Of a stretch of 63,680 nt of DNA, positions 1 through 8,508 are shown one piece after another; the stretch's first letter is position 1; each line of letters starts with the position of its first letter. Both the position numbers and the translations under genes were made by a program. This DNA is from an uncultured Pelagibacteraceae bacterium. Its GTDB lineage: Bacteria > Pseudomonadota > Alphaproteobacteria > Pelagibacterales > Pelagibacteraceae. The stretch is taken from contig CACJRE010000002.1 of NCBI GenBank assembly GCA_902595745.1, positions 1 through 63,680 on the forward strand, written 5' to 3'. The notes under the pieces were generated by a model. The model was not told the DNA's origin. It did no database searches and saw only the letters and a list, made by a program, of their open reading frames with translations.

Positions 1-294
1 GCACTTTTAATTAATGGAACAGGCAGAACTGATTTTCAAAATGGAAGTTCAAAAGACTCTTACCATTCCATATTTGATAAACTTTTAAAATTACCAGAGG
101 AAACTCTTCTATATCCTGGTCATGATTATAATGGTGAAAAAGTAAGTACTATTGGAAAAGAAAAAAAGTTTAATCCTAGATTGCAAGTAAATAGTGTTGA
201 TGAATATATTGAAATTATGTCTAACCTAAACCTATCTAAACCAGAAATGATGGATAGCAATGTTAGTAAAAATATTCAATTAGGTTCTAATTAA
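1..294 (+). CDS. ETHE1-like persulfide dioxygenase, C-terminal fragment
   Basis: The reading frame is open from base 1 and gives 97 residues before TAA, so the 5' part lies outside the window. The segment matches the end of the ETHE1 / Blh-type metallo-beta-lactamase-fold sulfur dioxygenases: GTGRTDFQ near the start, then YPGHDYNG (metal-ligand His and substrate-pocket region) and a following FNPRLQ. Such enzymes oxidise glutathione persulfide to sulfite. The catalytic N-terminal HxHxDH motif cannot be checked here. It converges on azlD with an 8-base overlap of the two 3' ends. A YeeE/YedE sulfur-transport pair lies 18 kb away, but no direct link is visible. Another glyoxalase-II-like hydrolase is the main alternative. 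Confidence 0.8.
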   Translation, partial: ALLINGTGRTDFQNGSSKDSYHSIFDKLLKLPEETLLYPGHDYNGEKVSTIGKEKKFNPRLQVNSVDEYIEIMSNLNLSKPEMMDSNVSKNIQLGSN

Positions 295-604
295 ATACGA
301 CAAATATTAAGAACCAATAAGAAATCAATCCTGATATAATAGTTGCAATAATATTTTTTGAAAAATAACCAACAATAGTTGCAACTATTGCTCCAAAAAT
401 TTTAGGGTCATTCATTTCAACAAATGATCCATAATCATTAATAAAAATTGCAGGAAATATAATTGCTGGAAATACTGCTGATGGAACATATTCCAATACA
501 GCTTTAATTTTATCTCCAAGCATGTCTCTATCTATTAAGACAATCATGGTCATTCTGGTTAAATAAGTAAGAATACCTGCAATAATGATTGATAACCAAG
601 TCAT
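287..604 (-). CDS. azlD: AzlD-family branched-chain amino acid export subunit
   Basis: This 105-residue protein is almost entirely hydrophobic with about four membrane segments. It has the AzlD signature: an N-terminal TYLTRM and a central segment VLEYVPSAVFPAIIFPAIF. AzlD is the small partner of AzlC in the LIV-E exporter of branched-chain amino acids. Its ATG overlaps the TGA of azlC (ATGA), so the two are translationally coupled. The real substrate in this organism is unknown. Confidence 0.85.
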   Translation of the reverse strand: MTWLSIIIAGILTYLTRMTMIVLIDRDMLGDKIKAVLEYVPSAVFPAIIFPAIFINDYGSFVEMNDPKIFGAIVATIVGYFSKNIIATIISGLISYWFLIFVVFN

Positions 605-1287
605 TTTTTTAACCTCAATATTAATGAAGCTACGAAAAGAGCAATGACTGGTGCTATTATTATGTAAGACTTAAATGGAGCATCAAAAAATAATAATGAA
701 CTTAAGCCACAAGTAATCATTACAATTAAATGATCAATTTTTTTTAAATCTTGAACAACAATAGCTAAAAAGGTCAGTGGTATTGTAAATTTTAAACCGA
801 GTTCTTCAGGAACAAAAGATCCTAAAATAATGCCTGAAAGTGTTGCAGCTTGCCAACAAATCCACATCGTACAACCTGTTCCAATCAAATGGTAATGTAA
901 ATGTTGTTCTGATTTATTTTTTTTAAAAAATTTATTAGACTCTGCAAACCCTTGGTCGACTATAAAATAAGAGATTATTAACTTTTTAATCAATGATAAT
1001 TTTTCAAGATATTCTGACAAAACCGCACCATATAATAAGTGTCTAGAATTAATAATTGCAACAGAAGTAACTGCAACTAAACTAGTTGCACCACCTGAGA
1101 GCACTTGTAAAAATACAATTTGGGAAGCTCCTCCAAAAATTATGAAAGACATTGCGTAGACTAAATATGGATTAAAACCAAGCTCAACTCCAATTGCTCC
1201 ACAAATTATTCCAAATGGAATTACTGAAAGCATATGTGGAGAAATATCCAACATACCCCTAGTGAATAATTGTTTTTTAGTGAGCAT
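601..1287 (-). CDS. azlC: AzlC-family branched-chain amino acid permease
   Basis: A 228-residue integral membrane protein. The N-terminal part (ISPHMLSVIPFGIICGAIG, then FGGASQIVFLQVL and INSRHLLYGAVL) is the conserved AzlC core. The length is usual for the family. It forms a two-gene unit with the downstream azlD. It sits directly after the iron transporter ATPase gene (12-base gap), so it may be read from the same transcript, although no functional tie to iron is expected. Confidence 0.87.
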   Translation of the reverse strand: MLTKKQLFTRGMLDISPHMLSVIPFGIICGAIGVELGFNPYLVYAMSFIIFGGASQIVFLQVLSGGATSLVAVTSVAIINSRHLLYGAVLSEYLEKLSLIKKLIISYFIVDQGFAESNKFFKKNKSEQHLHYHLIGTGCTMWICWQAATLSGIILGSFVPEELGLKFTIPLTFLAIVVQDLKKIDHLIVMITCGLSSLLFFDAPFKSYIIIAPVIALFVASLILRLKK

Positions 1288-1299
1288 TTGCTTGTTTTA

Positions 1300-2361
1300 T
1301 TAAAAACAAACTATGTGATCAATATTAATCGGTCGTTTAATTCCAAACTTTTCGTCAGCTTCATGTTGATGTTCGTGATGGGAATGAACAAAAACTGGTA
1401 TTAATAAATCGCTATTAGTTTTTAATGTATAAATAAAGTTTGTTCCTCTAAATTTTCGATCTACAACTTCTAGCTTTAGATTGCTTTTATCATCATGCTC
1501 AAGGTCTTCTGGCTGGAGTAACAATTGTACATTTGAACCTTTTGGATAATGCTTAATAAAATTACCTTTAATTGTTCCAAGATCCTTGTTTTCTAATGAA
1601 TTTTCTCCTGTTACCTTTGCTGGAATTAAAATTCCACGATTTAAAAAATTTACTACTTCGACTGAGTTTGGAAAATGATAAACATTATAAGGATCATCAA
1701 ACTGCTTAATTTGACCATCTAATATAATTGCACATTTAGTGCCAAGATAAAAAGCTTCGTAAGAGTCGTGAGTAACAATTATTGTTGTAATTTTTAATTT
1801 ACTTAATATTTTTTTTAATCTTACTTGAATTTCTTCTTTAAAACTTTGATCTACATTAGATAGTGGTTCATCTAAAAGTAAAAGGTCAGGCTGTGTTAAC
1901 AGTGATCTTGCAAGTGATGCCCTTTGCGCCTCCCCTGCGCTAATTTCATGAGGATATTTTGGTAATATTTTTTCTATATCGAGAAAATCTATAATCTCTT
2001 TAAAACTGAGCTTTTTTCTTCTTTTTCCTTTATTTCTCTCCGCACCTAATAAAATATTTTTTTCAACTGTATAATGAGGGAACAAACTGTTGTCCTGAAA
2101 AGCTAAAGATATGTTTCTATTTTCAGGTTCTACATTTTGATCTTTAGATGATAGTAACTTGCTATTAAGTTTAATTGAACCTTTGTCAATTTTTTCTAAA
2201 CCAGCTATAGTTCTAAGTATGGTAGTTTTACCAATACCAGAAGGACCTAATATACATAAAGTATCCCCTTCGTTTTCAATTGCAAAAGATGCGTTCTTAA
2301 CTTTTATCTTTCCACCTATAGTGAAATCAACATTTTTAACCTCTAAATAACTATCACTCAT
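1300..2361 (-). CDS. fbpC: Iron(III) ABC transporter ATP-binding protein (FbpC type)
   Basis: 353 residues. Walker A GPSGIGKT lies at residues 39-46, a Q-loop at FQDNSLFPHYT, the ABC signature at ISAGEAQ near residue 140, Walker B at LLLLDEP and the switch His in IVTHDSYEAFYLG. A C-terminal region of about 110 residues resembles the TOBE-like extension of FbpC/PotA-type ATPases and includes a His-rich stretch near the end (HSHHEHQHEAD), which could bind metal. It overlaps the permease gene by 8 bases. It energises periplasmic iron(III) uptake with the permease and binding protein encoded upstream. Confidence 0.88.
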   Translation of the reverse strand: MSDSYLEVKNVDFTIGGKIKVKNASFAIENEGDTLCILGPSGIGKTTILRTIAGLEKIDKGSIKLNSKLLSSKDQNVEPENRNISLAFQDNSLFPHYTVEKNILLGAERNKGKRRKKLSFKEIIDFLDIEKILPKYPHEISAGEAQRASLARSLLTQPDLLLLDEPLSNVDQSFKEEIQVRLKKILSKLKITTIIVTHDSYEAFYLGTKCAIILDGQIKQFDDPYNVYHFPNSVEVVNFLNRGILIPAKVTGENSLENKDLGTIKGNFIKHYPKGSNVQLLLQPEDLEHDDKSNLKLEVVDRKFRGTNFIYTLKTNSDLLIPVFVHSHHEHQHEADEKFGIKRPINIDHIVCF

Positions 2362-3979
2362 TTTCCCTCAGTATATATTTAGAAGTAAGCATTATAAATA
2401 AAGTTGCAATCAAAATTAAAAACAATGAGGGAACAGCTGCGGCTTCCAATAAGTCTTCTGAAGCAGATATATAGGCTGTAGTTGCAAATGTTTCAAAATT
2501 AAAAGGTCTTAAAATCAAAGTGATTGGTAGCTCTCTTATTATCTCTAAAGAAATCAGTATTCCAACAAACAAAAGAGAATTTCTTAAAAAAGGGATATGA
2601 ATATTCATAAAAGTTTTCTTTTTCGAATAACCAAGCAAATATGAACTTTCATCAACAGAAATATTTATTTTTTCATAACCAGATTTTATTCCATTAAAAG
2701 CTAAAGAATAGAATCTTATAAAATAAACTAGGACAAGCCCTAAAATAGAACCAATAAACATCTTTTTAATAGATAAAAAACCAAGTGCTTTTACAACATT
2801 GTCATCAAACCAAGCAATAAAAGTTATAAATGCCACTGCTAAAATTACTCCTGGAATTGCATAACCAGAAATAGATAAAGTAGATAAAGTATTTAAAGTT
2901 TTGTTTTTAGAAACTCTATTTCCATAATTAGAAATTAAAGAAAAAATTATTAAAACTAAGCTTGATAATAAAACCAAGTACAGGGTATTTAATGTTAAAG
3001 TTACTACTGGAATATCAAAAAGATTCTCTGGAAATTTTAAGGTCCAATAAAGCATTTGACTTAAAGGAAATAAAAAACTTAGAAAAAAAACTAAAAAACA
3101 AATTGAGAATGCAAAAAATGCTTTAGTTCCTGATAGTTGGATTTTTTCTTTTTGTTTAAATCCACCTTTGCTATTGGCATGATATCTTGCCTTCTTTCTG
3201 GATAAATTTTCTAAAATAAATATTGCAAAAATAAATAAAAGAAGAAAAAAAGATATCCTGTTTGAGAAAGCTAAATCATCAAATGTAATCCATGAATTAT
3301 AAATACCTGTTGTTAAAGTATTTATAGAAAAAAAATCAACTGCCCCAAATTCAGCTAATGTTTCCATTGCAACGAGAGAGAGACCAGCAACTATGGCGGG
3401 TCTTGCAGCAGGTAAGATCAACAAATAAAAGGATTTTGCTTTTGAAAATCCTAGATTTCTGCCTAAATCAATTAAATTTTGAGATTGATACAAAAATGAT
3501 GCTCTTGAAAGAATATAAACATATGCAAATAAAGAAAAAGATAACGAAAGTACTGCCCCTAATAAACCGTCAAATTTTGGAATACTTTGGTTATAATTCG
3601 CCTCTCCAAATAGATTTTTTAATATCGAATACAAAGTTCCATAATTTTCAAAGAATGCTGTCAATGAATATGCGTAAATATAAGGAGGTACAGCAAAGGA
3701 TAATATAAGAGCCCATTTGAAAAAATTACTTAATGGAAATTTATAAAAAGAAACTAAATAAGCTGAACAAGTTCCAATTAAAAAAGTCAAAAACAAAACG
3801 CTAATTAACAAAATTAGCGAATTAAAAATGTATTCTAATAAAAAAGTGTCTTTTAAAATTTGATAATAATTTGAGGTATCCTCAAAAAAACTAGTAAATA
3901 CAGTAACGATTGGTATAGCAACAAAAATTGATACCAATAAAGAACTTAAAAACCAAAAATTAATTTTTTTTAAATACAT
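2354..3979 (-). CDS. fbpB: Iron(III) ABC transporter permease (FbpB type, fused two-domain)
   Basis: 541 residues with about 12 membrane segments. Two homologous permease halves each carry a cytoplasmic EAA-like loop: RNLGFSKAKSFYLLILPAARPAI in the first half and SSYLLGYSKKKTFMNIHIPFLR in the second. This double-length layout is normal for FbpB/SfuB iron permeases. A hairpin separates it from the small ORF downstream of fbpA, so it may be made in smaller amounts than the binding protein. Confidence 0.88.
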   Translation of the reverse strand: MYLKKINFWFLSSLLVSIFVAIPIVTVFTSFFEDTSNYYQILKDTFLLEYIFNSLILLISVLFLTFLIGTCSAYLVSFYKFPLSNFFKWALILSFAVPPYIYAYSLTAFFENYGTLYSILKNLFGEANYNQSIPKFDGLLGAVLSLSFSLFAYVYILSRASFLYQSQNLIDLGRNLGFSKAKSFYLLILPAARPAIVAGLSLVAMETLAEFGAVDFFSINTLTTGIYNSWITFDDLAFSNRISFFLLLFIFAIFILENLSRKKARYHANSKGGFKQKEKIQLSGTKAFFAFSICFLVFFLSFLFPLSQMLYWTLKFPENLFDIPVVTLTLNTLYLVLLSSLVLIIFSLISNYGNRVSKNKTLNTLSTLSISGYAIPGVILAVAFITFIAWFDDNVVKALGFLSIKKMFIGSILGLVLVYFIRFYSLAFNGIKSGYEKINISVDESSYLLGYSKKKTFMNIHIPFLRNSLLFVGILISLEIIRELPITLILRPFNFETFATTAYISASEDLLEAAAVPSLFLILIATLFIMLTSKYILRENE

Positions 3980-3995
3980 TTTACCCTTTTATACA

Positions 3996-4042
3996 GTGAA
4001 CATAATCAATAGTAGGGTAAATAACTATTGAATTATGTTCAC
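3996..4042 (-). repeat. Long inverted repeat between the iron-binding gene set and its permease
   Basis: An 18-base arm starting GTGAACATAATC is matched by a complementary arm ending ATTATGTTCAC, with one unpaired base and a loop of about 9 bases. On the transcribed (minus) strand no strong U-tract follows. It is therefore better read as a partial terminator or an mRNA-stabilising hairpin that lets fbpA be expressed above fbpBC. Its function is inferred; the pairing is directly visible. Confidence 0.6.
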
Positions 4043-4052
4043 GTTTTGAAAA

Positions 4053-4247
4053 TTAACTTTTTAAATCAAAAACATTAATGACATGATCAATATCATCTTT
4101 TTTAATCTCAGATAATTTTCTATTATTTATTCTTTTTTTAATTTTTTCACATTGTGACAAGCATGGCTCACAAGTTATCTGACCCGCTAGAGAACCACTA
4201 TTGCTCGGAGAAATGTCTAAATTAAAATTAAATAAATTCTTTGTCAC
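4053..4247 (-). CDS. Small Cys-rich protein in the iron-uptake operon
   Basis: 64 residues starting at GTG, 7 bases after the fbpA stop. An ATG closer to that stop gives only three codons. There is no signal peptide or membrane segment. The notable feature is CEPCLSQCEK near residues 27-36 (CxxCxxxC spacing), followed by a Lys/Arg-rich helix-like stretch. I do not recognise the family. Position between the binding protein and the permease suggests an iron-related or thiol role in the cytoplasm. A translated accident is possible but unlikely given the tight spacing. Confidence 0.5.
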   Translation of the reverse strand: MTKNLFNFNLDISPSNSGSLAGQITCEPCLSQCEKIKKRINNRKLSEIKKDDIDHVINVFDLKS

Positions 4248-4254
4248 TTGATCA

Positions 4255-5283
4255 TTACTTCCATCCAGCAGCTGTCATTACTTCTAATGCAGCAGCTTGA
4301 TTTTTTCCATAGCTTGAAACTTTAGTTGTTAGATCTTGTTTAAAATCTAATCCTAAATTATTCACTACCAATGGATTTGGAGATACTCCAGCTATCATCG
4401 GAAACTCAAAAGTATTATTTGTAAAATGTTCCTGAGCTTCTGGTGATAATAAAAAGTCAACAAGTGCAATTGCATTAGCTTTATTAGGTGCTGCTTTTAC
4501 TAGAGCAGCACAACTAATATTCATGTGTGTTCCTCTGTCATTTTGATTAGGAAAAAATACCTTAACTTTTTTAGCGGCTGCTTGTTGTTCTGCTCCTTTA
4601 TTACCAGATAGCATAAGTGCCAAGTAATAAGTGTTTGCTACGGCAATATCAGCTTCTCCAGCTGCAACTGCCATGATTTGAGCTCTATCGTTTCCTTTTG
4701 GTGTTCGTGCCATGTTAGAAACAACTCCTTTAGACCATTCAGCAGCAGCTTTCTTACCATTATTCTCAATTAATGAGGCTACTAGTGACTTATTATAAAT
4801 GTTACTTGATTTTCTAATTACTAGTCTATCTTTCCATTTTGGATCAGCTAGACCTTCATATGTAAGACCTGATAATTCAGCACCACTTACTCTTTCTGGT
4901 GAATAATAGATTACTCTTGCTCTTTTAGCTACTCCTACCCAGTGTGTAGTTCTAAAATTTTTTGGAACAGAAGATTTAATTGTTGAAGATATCAAACCAC
5001 TTTGAGTCATTCCTATAGCTTTGAAAGCTCCACATCTTCCGGCATCAGCAGTAATATAAAGATCCGCAGAAGAATCTGTACCTTCTTCGATCATTCTTTT
5101 TTCTAGTGCACTAGCCTTTCCATTAATAAGGTTTACTTTAATTCCAGTTTTGTCGGTAAATTTGCTATAAAGCTCTTTATCTGCTTTGTAATGCCTTGCA
5201 TTGAAGATATTTACCTCATTTGCGATCGCAAAAGACGTGGCTATTAAAGAGACAAATAAACTTACTATTGTTACTTTTTTCAT
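4255..5283 (-). CDS. fbpA: Iron(III) ABC transporter periplasmic binding protein (FbpA/FutA type)
   Basis: 342 residues. A Sec signal peptide covers about residues 1-21 (cleavage after SFAIA). The mature chain begins with the family motif YxxRHY-like FNARHY, and the iron-binding tyrosine pair is visible as NTYYLA at residues 219-220. Both are hallmarks of FbpA/FutA ferric-ion binders. A Shine-Dalgarno AAGGAT lies close to the ATG. It is the first gene of the iron operon and sits just behind two Fur-like palindromes, so iron repression is likely. Confidence 0.92.
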   Translation of the reverse strand: MKKVTIVSLFVSLIATSFAIANEVNIFNARHYKADKELYSKFTDKTGIKVNLINGKASALEKRMIEEGTDSSADLYITADAGRCGAFKAIGMTQSGLISSTIKSSVPKNFRTTHWVGVAKRARVIYYSPERVSGAELSGLTYEGLADPKWKDRLVIRKSSNIYNKSLVASLIENNGKKAAAEWSKGVVSNMARTPKGNDRAQIMAVAAGEADIAVANTYYLALMLSGNKGAEQQAAAKKVKVFFPNQNDRGTHMNISCAALVKAAPNKANAIALVDFLLSPEAQEHFTNNTFEFPMIAGVSPNPLVVNNLGLDFKQDLTTKVSSYGKNQAAALEVMTAAGWK

Positions 5284-5311
5284 TCTATCCTTTTCCTTAC
5301 CCTAATTATTT

Positions 5312-5354
5312 TGCGAATGAGAATTATTCGCAATGCGAATGATTATCAATCGCA
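5312..5354 (-). promoter_or_regulatory. Tandem Fur-like operator upstream of fbpA
   Basis: Two 21-base palindromes stand one base apart. The first (5312-5332) is TGCGAAT, seven bases, ATTCGCA with perfect arms. The second (5334-5354) is TGCGAAT, seven bases, AATCGCA with one mismatch. Inside them TGAGAAT-T-ATTCGCA and TGCGAAT-G-ATTATCA fit the 7-1-7 Fur-box layout. They lie 29-71 bases before the fbpA ATG and cover a possible -35 (TTGATA on the minus strand). Binding by Fur or a Fur-family relative is inferred. Confidence 0.75.
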
Positions 5355-5420
5355 TATATTGACGCAGTTGTAAAGCCTTTATTTTGGTAATTTGAATCTG
5401 TATTGATTTATTAGAAATTA

Positions 5421-6308
5421 TTATTTCCAGTCACCTATTTTACTAAAAAGGAAGTTTCTGAAAGCTTGAACTCTAGCAGTGTTTTTTAAAGATTGAGGAT
5501 ATACGAAATGGGCCTCTGTAATTGGACCTTCAGATTTTGGTAGAACTTTTATAACATTTGTTGAATTTGATACTAAATATTCTGGTAAAGCAGCTAAACC
5601 TACTCCAGACTCTACTGCTAAAAGTAATCCCATTACGCTATTAACTTTCATAACTGTTTTTCTTTTTTTACCATCATGCATTCCAAGTTTTAAAGCCCAA
5701 TCAGGATTATAAACTGGAGAAGGAGCACCTTTTCCAAAAGAAATAAATTTATGCTTATTTAAATCTGCGATAGTTTTTGGCATTCCAAATTTTTCTAAAT
5801 ATTTATTAGATCCATAAACATAGTACTTAATATCAACTAATTTTTTTTGAATATAATTCAATTGTTTGGGTCTTCTCATAAAAATACCGATATCAGCTTG
5901 TCGTGTACTTAAATCTAATTCTTTGTCATCAAAAACTAATTCAATTTCTATTTCAGGATTTAATCTCATAAATTCCTGAATTCTAGGTGTTAACCAGTGA
6001 GTTCCAAAACTTCTAACTGTTGTAATTGTTAATTTTCCAGTTGGTTTATTTTTTTGATCCCCTAGTGAAGTTTCAACTTCCTTTAGTTTGCTAATTACTT
6101 CATGAGCAGTTTTAAAAACATACTCTCCATTTTCAGTAAGAGTTAATCCTCTAGCGTGTCTCTCAAAAAGTTGGACTTTTAGATCTTGTTCTAGCGCTTG
6201 AATTTGTCGACTAATTGCAGATTGACTTAGATTTAAATTAATTGTTGCGTTTGTAAAACTGCCTGCTTCAGCAACTGCATGAAAAATTTTTAATTTATCC
6301 CAATCCAT
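5421..6308 (-). CDS. LysR-family transcriptional regulator
   Basis: 295 residues. The N-terminal helix-turn-helix is clear at about residues 15-36 (GSFTNATINLNLSQSAISRQ), followed by the LysR linker and a substrate-binding domain with a GLPEYL-like end. Its ATG shares a base with the acuI stop (TAATG), so it is co-translated with the acrylyl-CoA reductase gene and may regulate it or a linked DMSP or propionate route. The ligand cannot be told from sequence. Confidence 0.87.
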   Translation of the reverse strand: MDWDKLKIFHAVAEAGSFTNATINLNLSQSAISRQIQALEQDLKVQLFERHARGLTLTENGEYVFKTAHEVISKLKEVETSLGDQKNKPTGKLTITTVRSFGTHWLTPRIQEFMRLNPEIEIELVFDDKELDLSTRQADIGIFMRRPKQLNYIQKKLVDIKYYVYGSNKYLEKFGMPKTIADLNKHKFISFGKGAPSPVYNPDWALKLGMHDGKKRKTVMKVNSVMGLLLAVESGVGLAALPEYLVSNSTNVIKVLPKSEGPITEAHFVYPQSLKNTARVQAFRNFLFSKIGDWK

Positions 6309-7309
6309 TATTTATTTAAATCAACTATTACTCGTCCAGAAATTTCTCCTTTTAAAATCTTTGGATAAGTTTCAATTAATTCTTCTAGGCTAACTGTTAC
6401 AATTGATTTTTCGATCAAATCAAAATCAATTAATTTTGAGGCTTCTGACCATATAAATTCTCTTCTTTTGATACTACAATTCGCAGAGTCCATTCCCCAA
6501 AGTTTAATTCCTCTCAACATAAAAGGTATTACACTTGTGTTTAGTTCGTTATTATTTGCATTTCCACATACCGCAATAATTCCATTTGGTTTTGTTTGAA
6601 CTATTGTGTTAGCTAAAATTTTACCACCGACTGTATCTACTACACCATCCCATAAACCTTTATCAATCAACCTTGGATCTTTGTCAAATTCAGACCTATT
6701 TACAACAGTTTTGGCACCTAATGATTTTAAGTAATCTGCTTTAGAATCTTTTCCTGTCACTGCAGTAACATTATATCCTAGTTTTGATAATGCCATCACT
6801 GCAACACTTCCCACTCCACCAGTTGCACCAGTGACTAATACGTCATTAACTTTTTCTCCTAATAAAATACTCTCTCTTGCTTGAATTGCAAAAGCACTCA
6901 TTAGAGAAGTAAATCCGGCTGTACCTAAAATCATTGACTGTTTACTCGTAAGATCTTTTGGTTTTTTAACTAAAAAATCTGCATTAACTTTTGCTATTTG
7001 TGAATATCCACCAAAAAATACTTCTCCTACTCTAAAGCCTGTTAAAATAACTTCATCACCCTCTTTAAATTTAGAATTTTCACTTTCTATAACTGTGCCA
7101 GAAAAATCAATACCTGGAATATGAGGAAACTCTTTAACTAACCTTCCTCCATTTTTTAAAATCATTCCATCTTTAAAATTAAGATCTGAATAATCTACTT
7201 TAATAGTGACATCACCATGTTTTAAAAAACTTTTATCAATTAATTTTATTTCTCTAGTAAAATTATCACCCTCTTGATTGATAATTAATGCTTTGAATTG
7301 ATCTGACAC
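6308..7309 (-). CDS. acuI: Acrylyl-CoA reductase-like MDR oxidoreductase (AcuI/YhdH)
   Basis: 333 residues of the zinc-free medium-chain dehydrogenase family. It has the N-terminal GroES-like fold with SDLNFKDGM and HIPGIDFSGTV, then the NADPH-binding loop TGATGGVGSVAV at about 160-171. The end GEISGRVIVDL is typical of YhdH/AcuI. AcuI reduces acryloyl-CoA to propionyl-CoA, the detoxifying step after DMSP cleavage in marine bacteria. It lies one base after folE and overlaps the LysR gene. General quinone-oxidoreductase labels for this family are less specific. Confidence 0.82.
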   Translation of the reverse strand: MSDQFKALIINQEGDNFTREIKLIDKSFLKHGDVTIKVDYSDLNFKDGMILKNGGRLVKEFPHIPGIDFSGTVIESENSKFKEGDEVILTGFRVGEVFFGGYSQIAKVNADFLVKKPKDLTSKQSMILGTAGFTSLMSAFAIQARESILLGEKVNDVLVTGATGGVGSVAVMALSKLGYNVTAVTGKDSKADYLKSLGAKTVVNRSEFDKDPRLIDKGLWDGVVDTVGGKILANTIVQTKPNGIIAVCGNANNNELNTSVIPFMLRGIKLWGMDSANCSIKRREFIWSEASKLIDFDLIEKSIVTVSLEELIETYPKILKGEISGRVIVDLNK

Positions 7310-7310
7310 T

Positions 7311-7928
7311 TTAATCTTTTGCGATACTAATAAATCTTAAATATCTATTTTGATAACTTAGATCATCTTTAAACTGACCCAAGTAGTAATTTGTTACAGT
7401 TGATGCTTGTTCTTTTTTTATACCTCTCATGGTCATACATTGGTGAGTAGAATCTATTGTTACCGCAACACCTTTAGCATCTAATGATTCCATTAATGTT
7501 TTTGCAATCTGCATGGTTAATCTCTCTTGTGTTTGTAGTCTTTTTGAAAAAACCTCAACCACTCTTGCAAGCTTACTTAAACCAACAACTCTCTCATTTG
7601 GAATATATGCAACATGAGCCTTGCCAATAATTGGTGCCATGTGATGTTCGCAATGACTTTGAACAGAGATATTTTTTTGAATAACCATATCGTCATAGCC
7701 ATCCACATCTCCAAATGTTTTATCTAAAATTTTATTTGGGTCTTCTTTGTAACCAGCAAAATATTCTTTATAAGCTTTAACAACTCTTTTAGGTGTTTCT
7801 AACAATCCTTCACGATTTGGATCTTCTCCCATCCAAGCTAATATAGTTTTAAAAGCTTCTTCAGCTTCTTTATCTGAAACTTTATTTGCTTCTAAATTCT
7901 TGTTATCAGTATCTTTAACTAATTTCAT
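7311..7928 (-). CDS. folE: GTP cyclohydrolase I
   Basis: 205 residues, normal for the family. The zinc ligands are present: C93 and H96 in SHCEHHMAP, and C164 in QCMTMRG. The fold signature VGLSKLARVVEVFSKRLQTQE is intact. The enzyme makes 7,8-dihydroneopterin triphosphate, the first step to tetrahydrofolate. That fits a window full of folate-dependent demethylases. It is divergent from hisI across a 77-base gap that must hold both promoters. Confidence 0.95.
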   Translation of the reverse strand: MKLVKDTDNKNLEANKVSDKEAEEAFKTILAWMGEDPNREGLLETPKRVVKAYKEYFAGYKEDPNKILDKTFGDVDGYDDMVIQKNISVQSHCEHHMAPIIGKAHVAYIPNERVVGLSKLARVVEVFSKRLQTQERLTMQIAKTLMESLDAKGVAVTIDSTHQCMTMRGIKKEQASTVTNYYLGQFKDDLSYQNRYLRFISIAKD

Positions 7929-8005
7929 AGCGCCTTTTTATACAGTAATTACTTAATTTTAAAAATATTTAATATATTCATATTTATGCTACATAATCAC
8001 CCAAT

Positions 8006-8473
8006 ATGTTCAAAAAAAGAGAAAATGTCTTAGAAATTGAAGAAGGAAATCTACTATCCCCTAAGTTTGATAACGATGGCCTAATACCTGTAATTACTGT
8101 TTGTTCAAAAACAAAAGATGTATTGATGCATGGATATATGAATGTTGAAGCTTTAAAAAAAACCATCGAAACTAAAGAGGCTCATTATTTTAGTAGATCA
8201 AGAAAAGCTATTTGGCACAAAGGTAAAACTAGTGGCTTTACTCAAAAAGTTACTGAATTAAGAATTGATGATGATCAAGACTCGATTTGGATGACAGTTG
8301 ATATTGGTGATGGTGCAAGTTGCCATGTTGGATATAGATCTTGTTTTTATAGATCAATCCCAATGGGACCAATTGAAAATGGTCGTAAAATAGAAATGAA
8401 ATTTTTAGAAAAAGAAAAAAAATTTGATCCAGAAGAAGTATATAAAGGTCAACCAAACCCAACTAAAATATAA
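8006..8473 (+). CDS. hisI: Phosphoribosyl-AMP cyclohydrolase
   Basis: 155 residues. Family motifs are present: MHGYMNVEAL, YFSRSRKAIWHKGKTSG, the metal-binding DDDQDS and the Cys-containing GASCHVGYRSCFYR. It is the stand-alone HisI form without the HisE pyrophosphohydrolase domain, as is usual in alphaproteobacteria. It opens the third step ring in histidine synthesis. No other his gene is nearby. It is followed 35 bases later by the ATG of an oxygenase-like gene. Confidence 0.94.
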   Translation: MFKKRENVLEIEEGNLLSPKFDNDGLIPVITVCSKTKDVLMHGYMNVEALKKTIETKEAHYFSRSRKAIWHKGKTSGFTQKVTELRIDDDQDSIWMTVDIGDGASCHVGYRSCFYRSIPMGPIENGRKIEMKFLEKEKKFDPEEVYKGQPNPTKI

Positions 8474-8508
8474 AAGGTATAAAATAAAAAAAATAATTTT
8501 AATTGATT

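Noticed and set aside
3358-3708. 116-residue plus-strand frame within fbpB
   Set aside because: Antisense to the permease, with no supporting start signal or domain.
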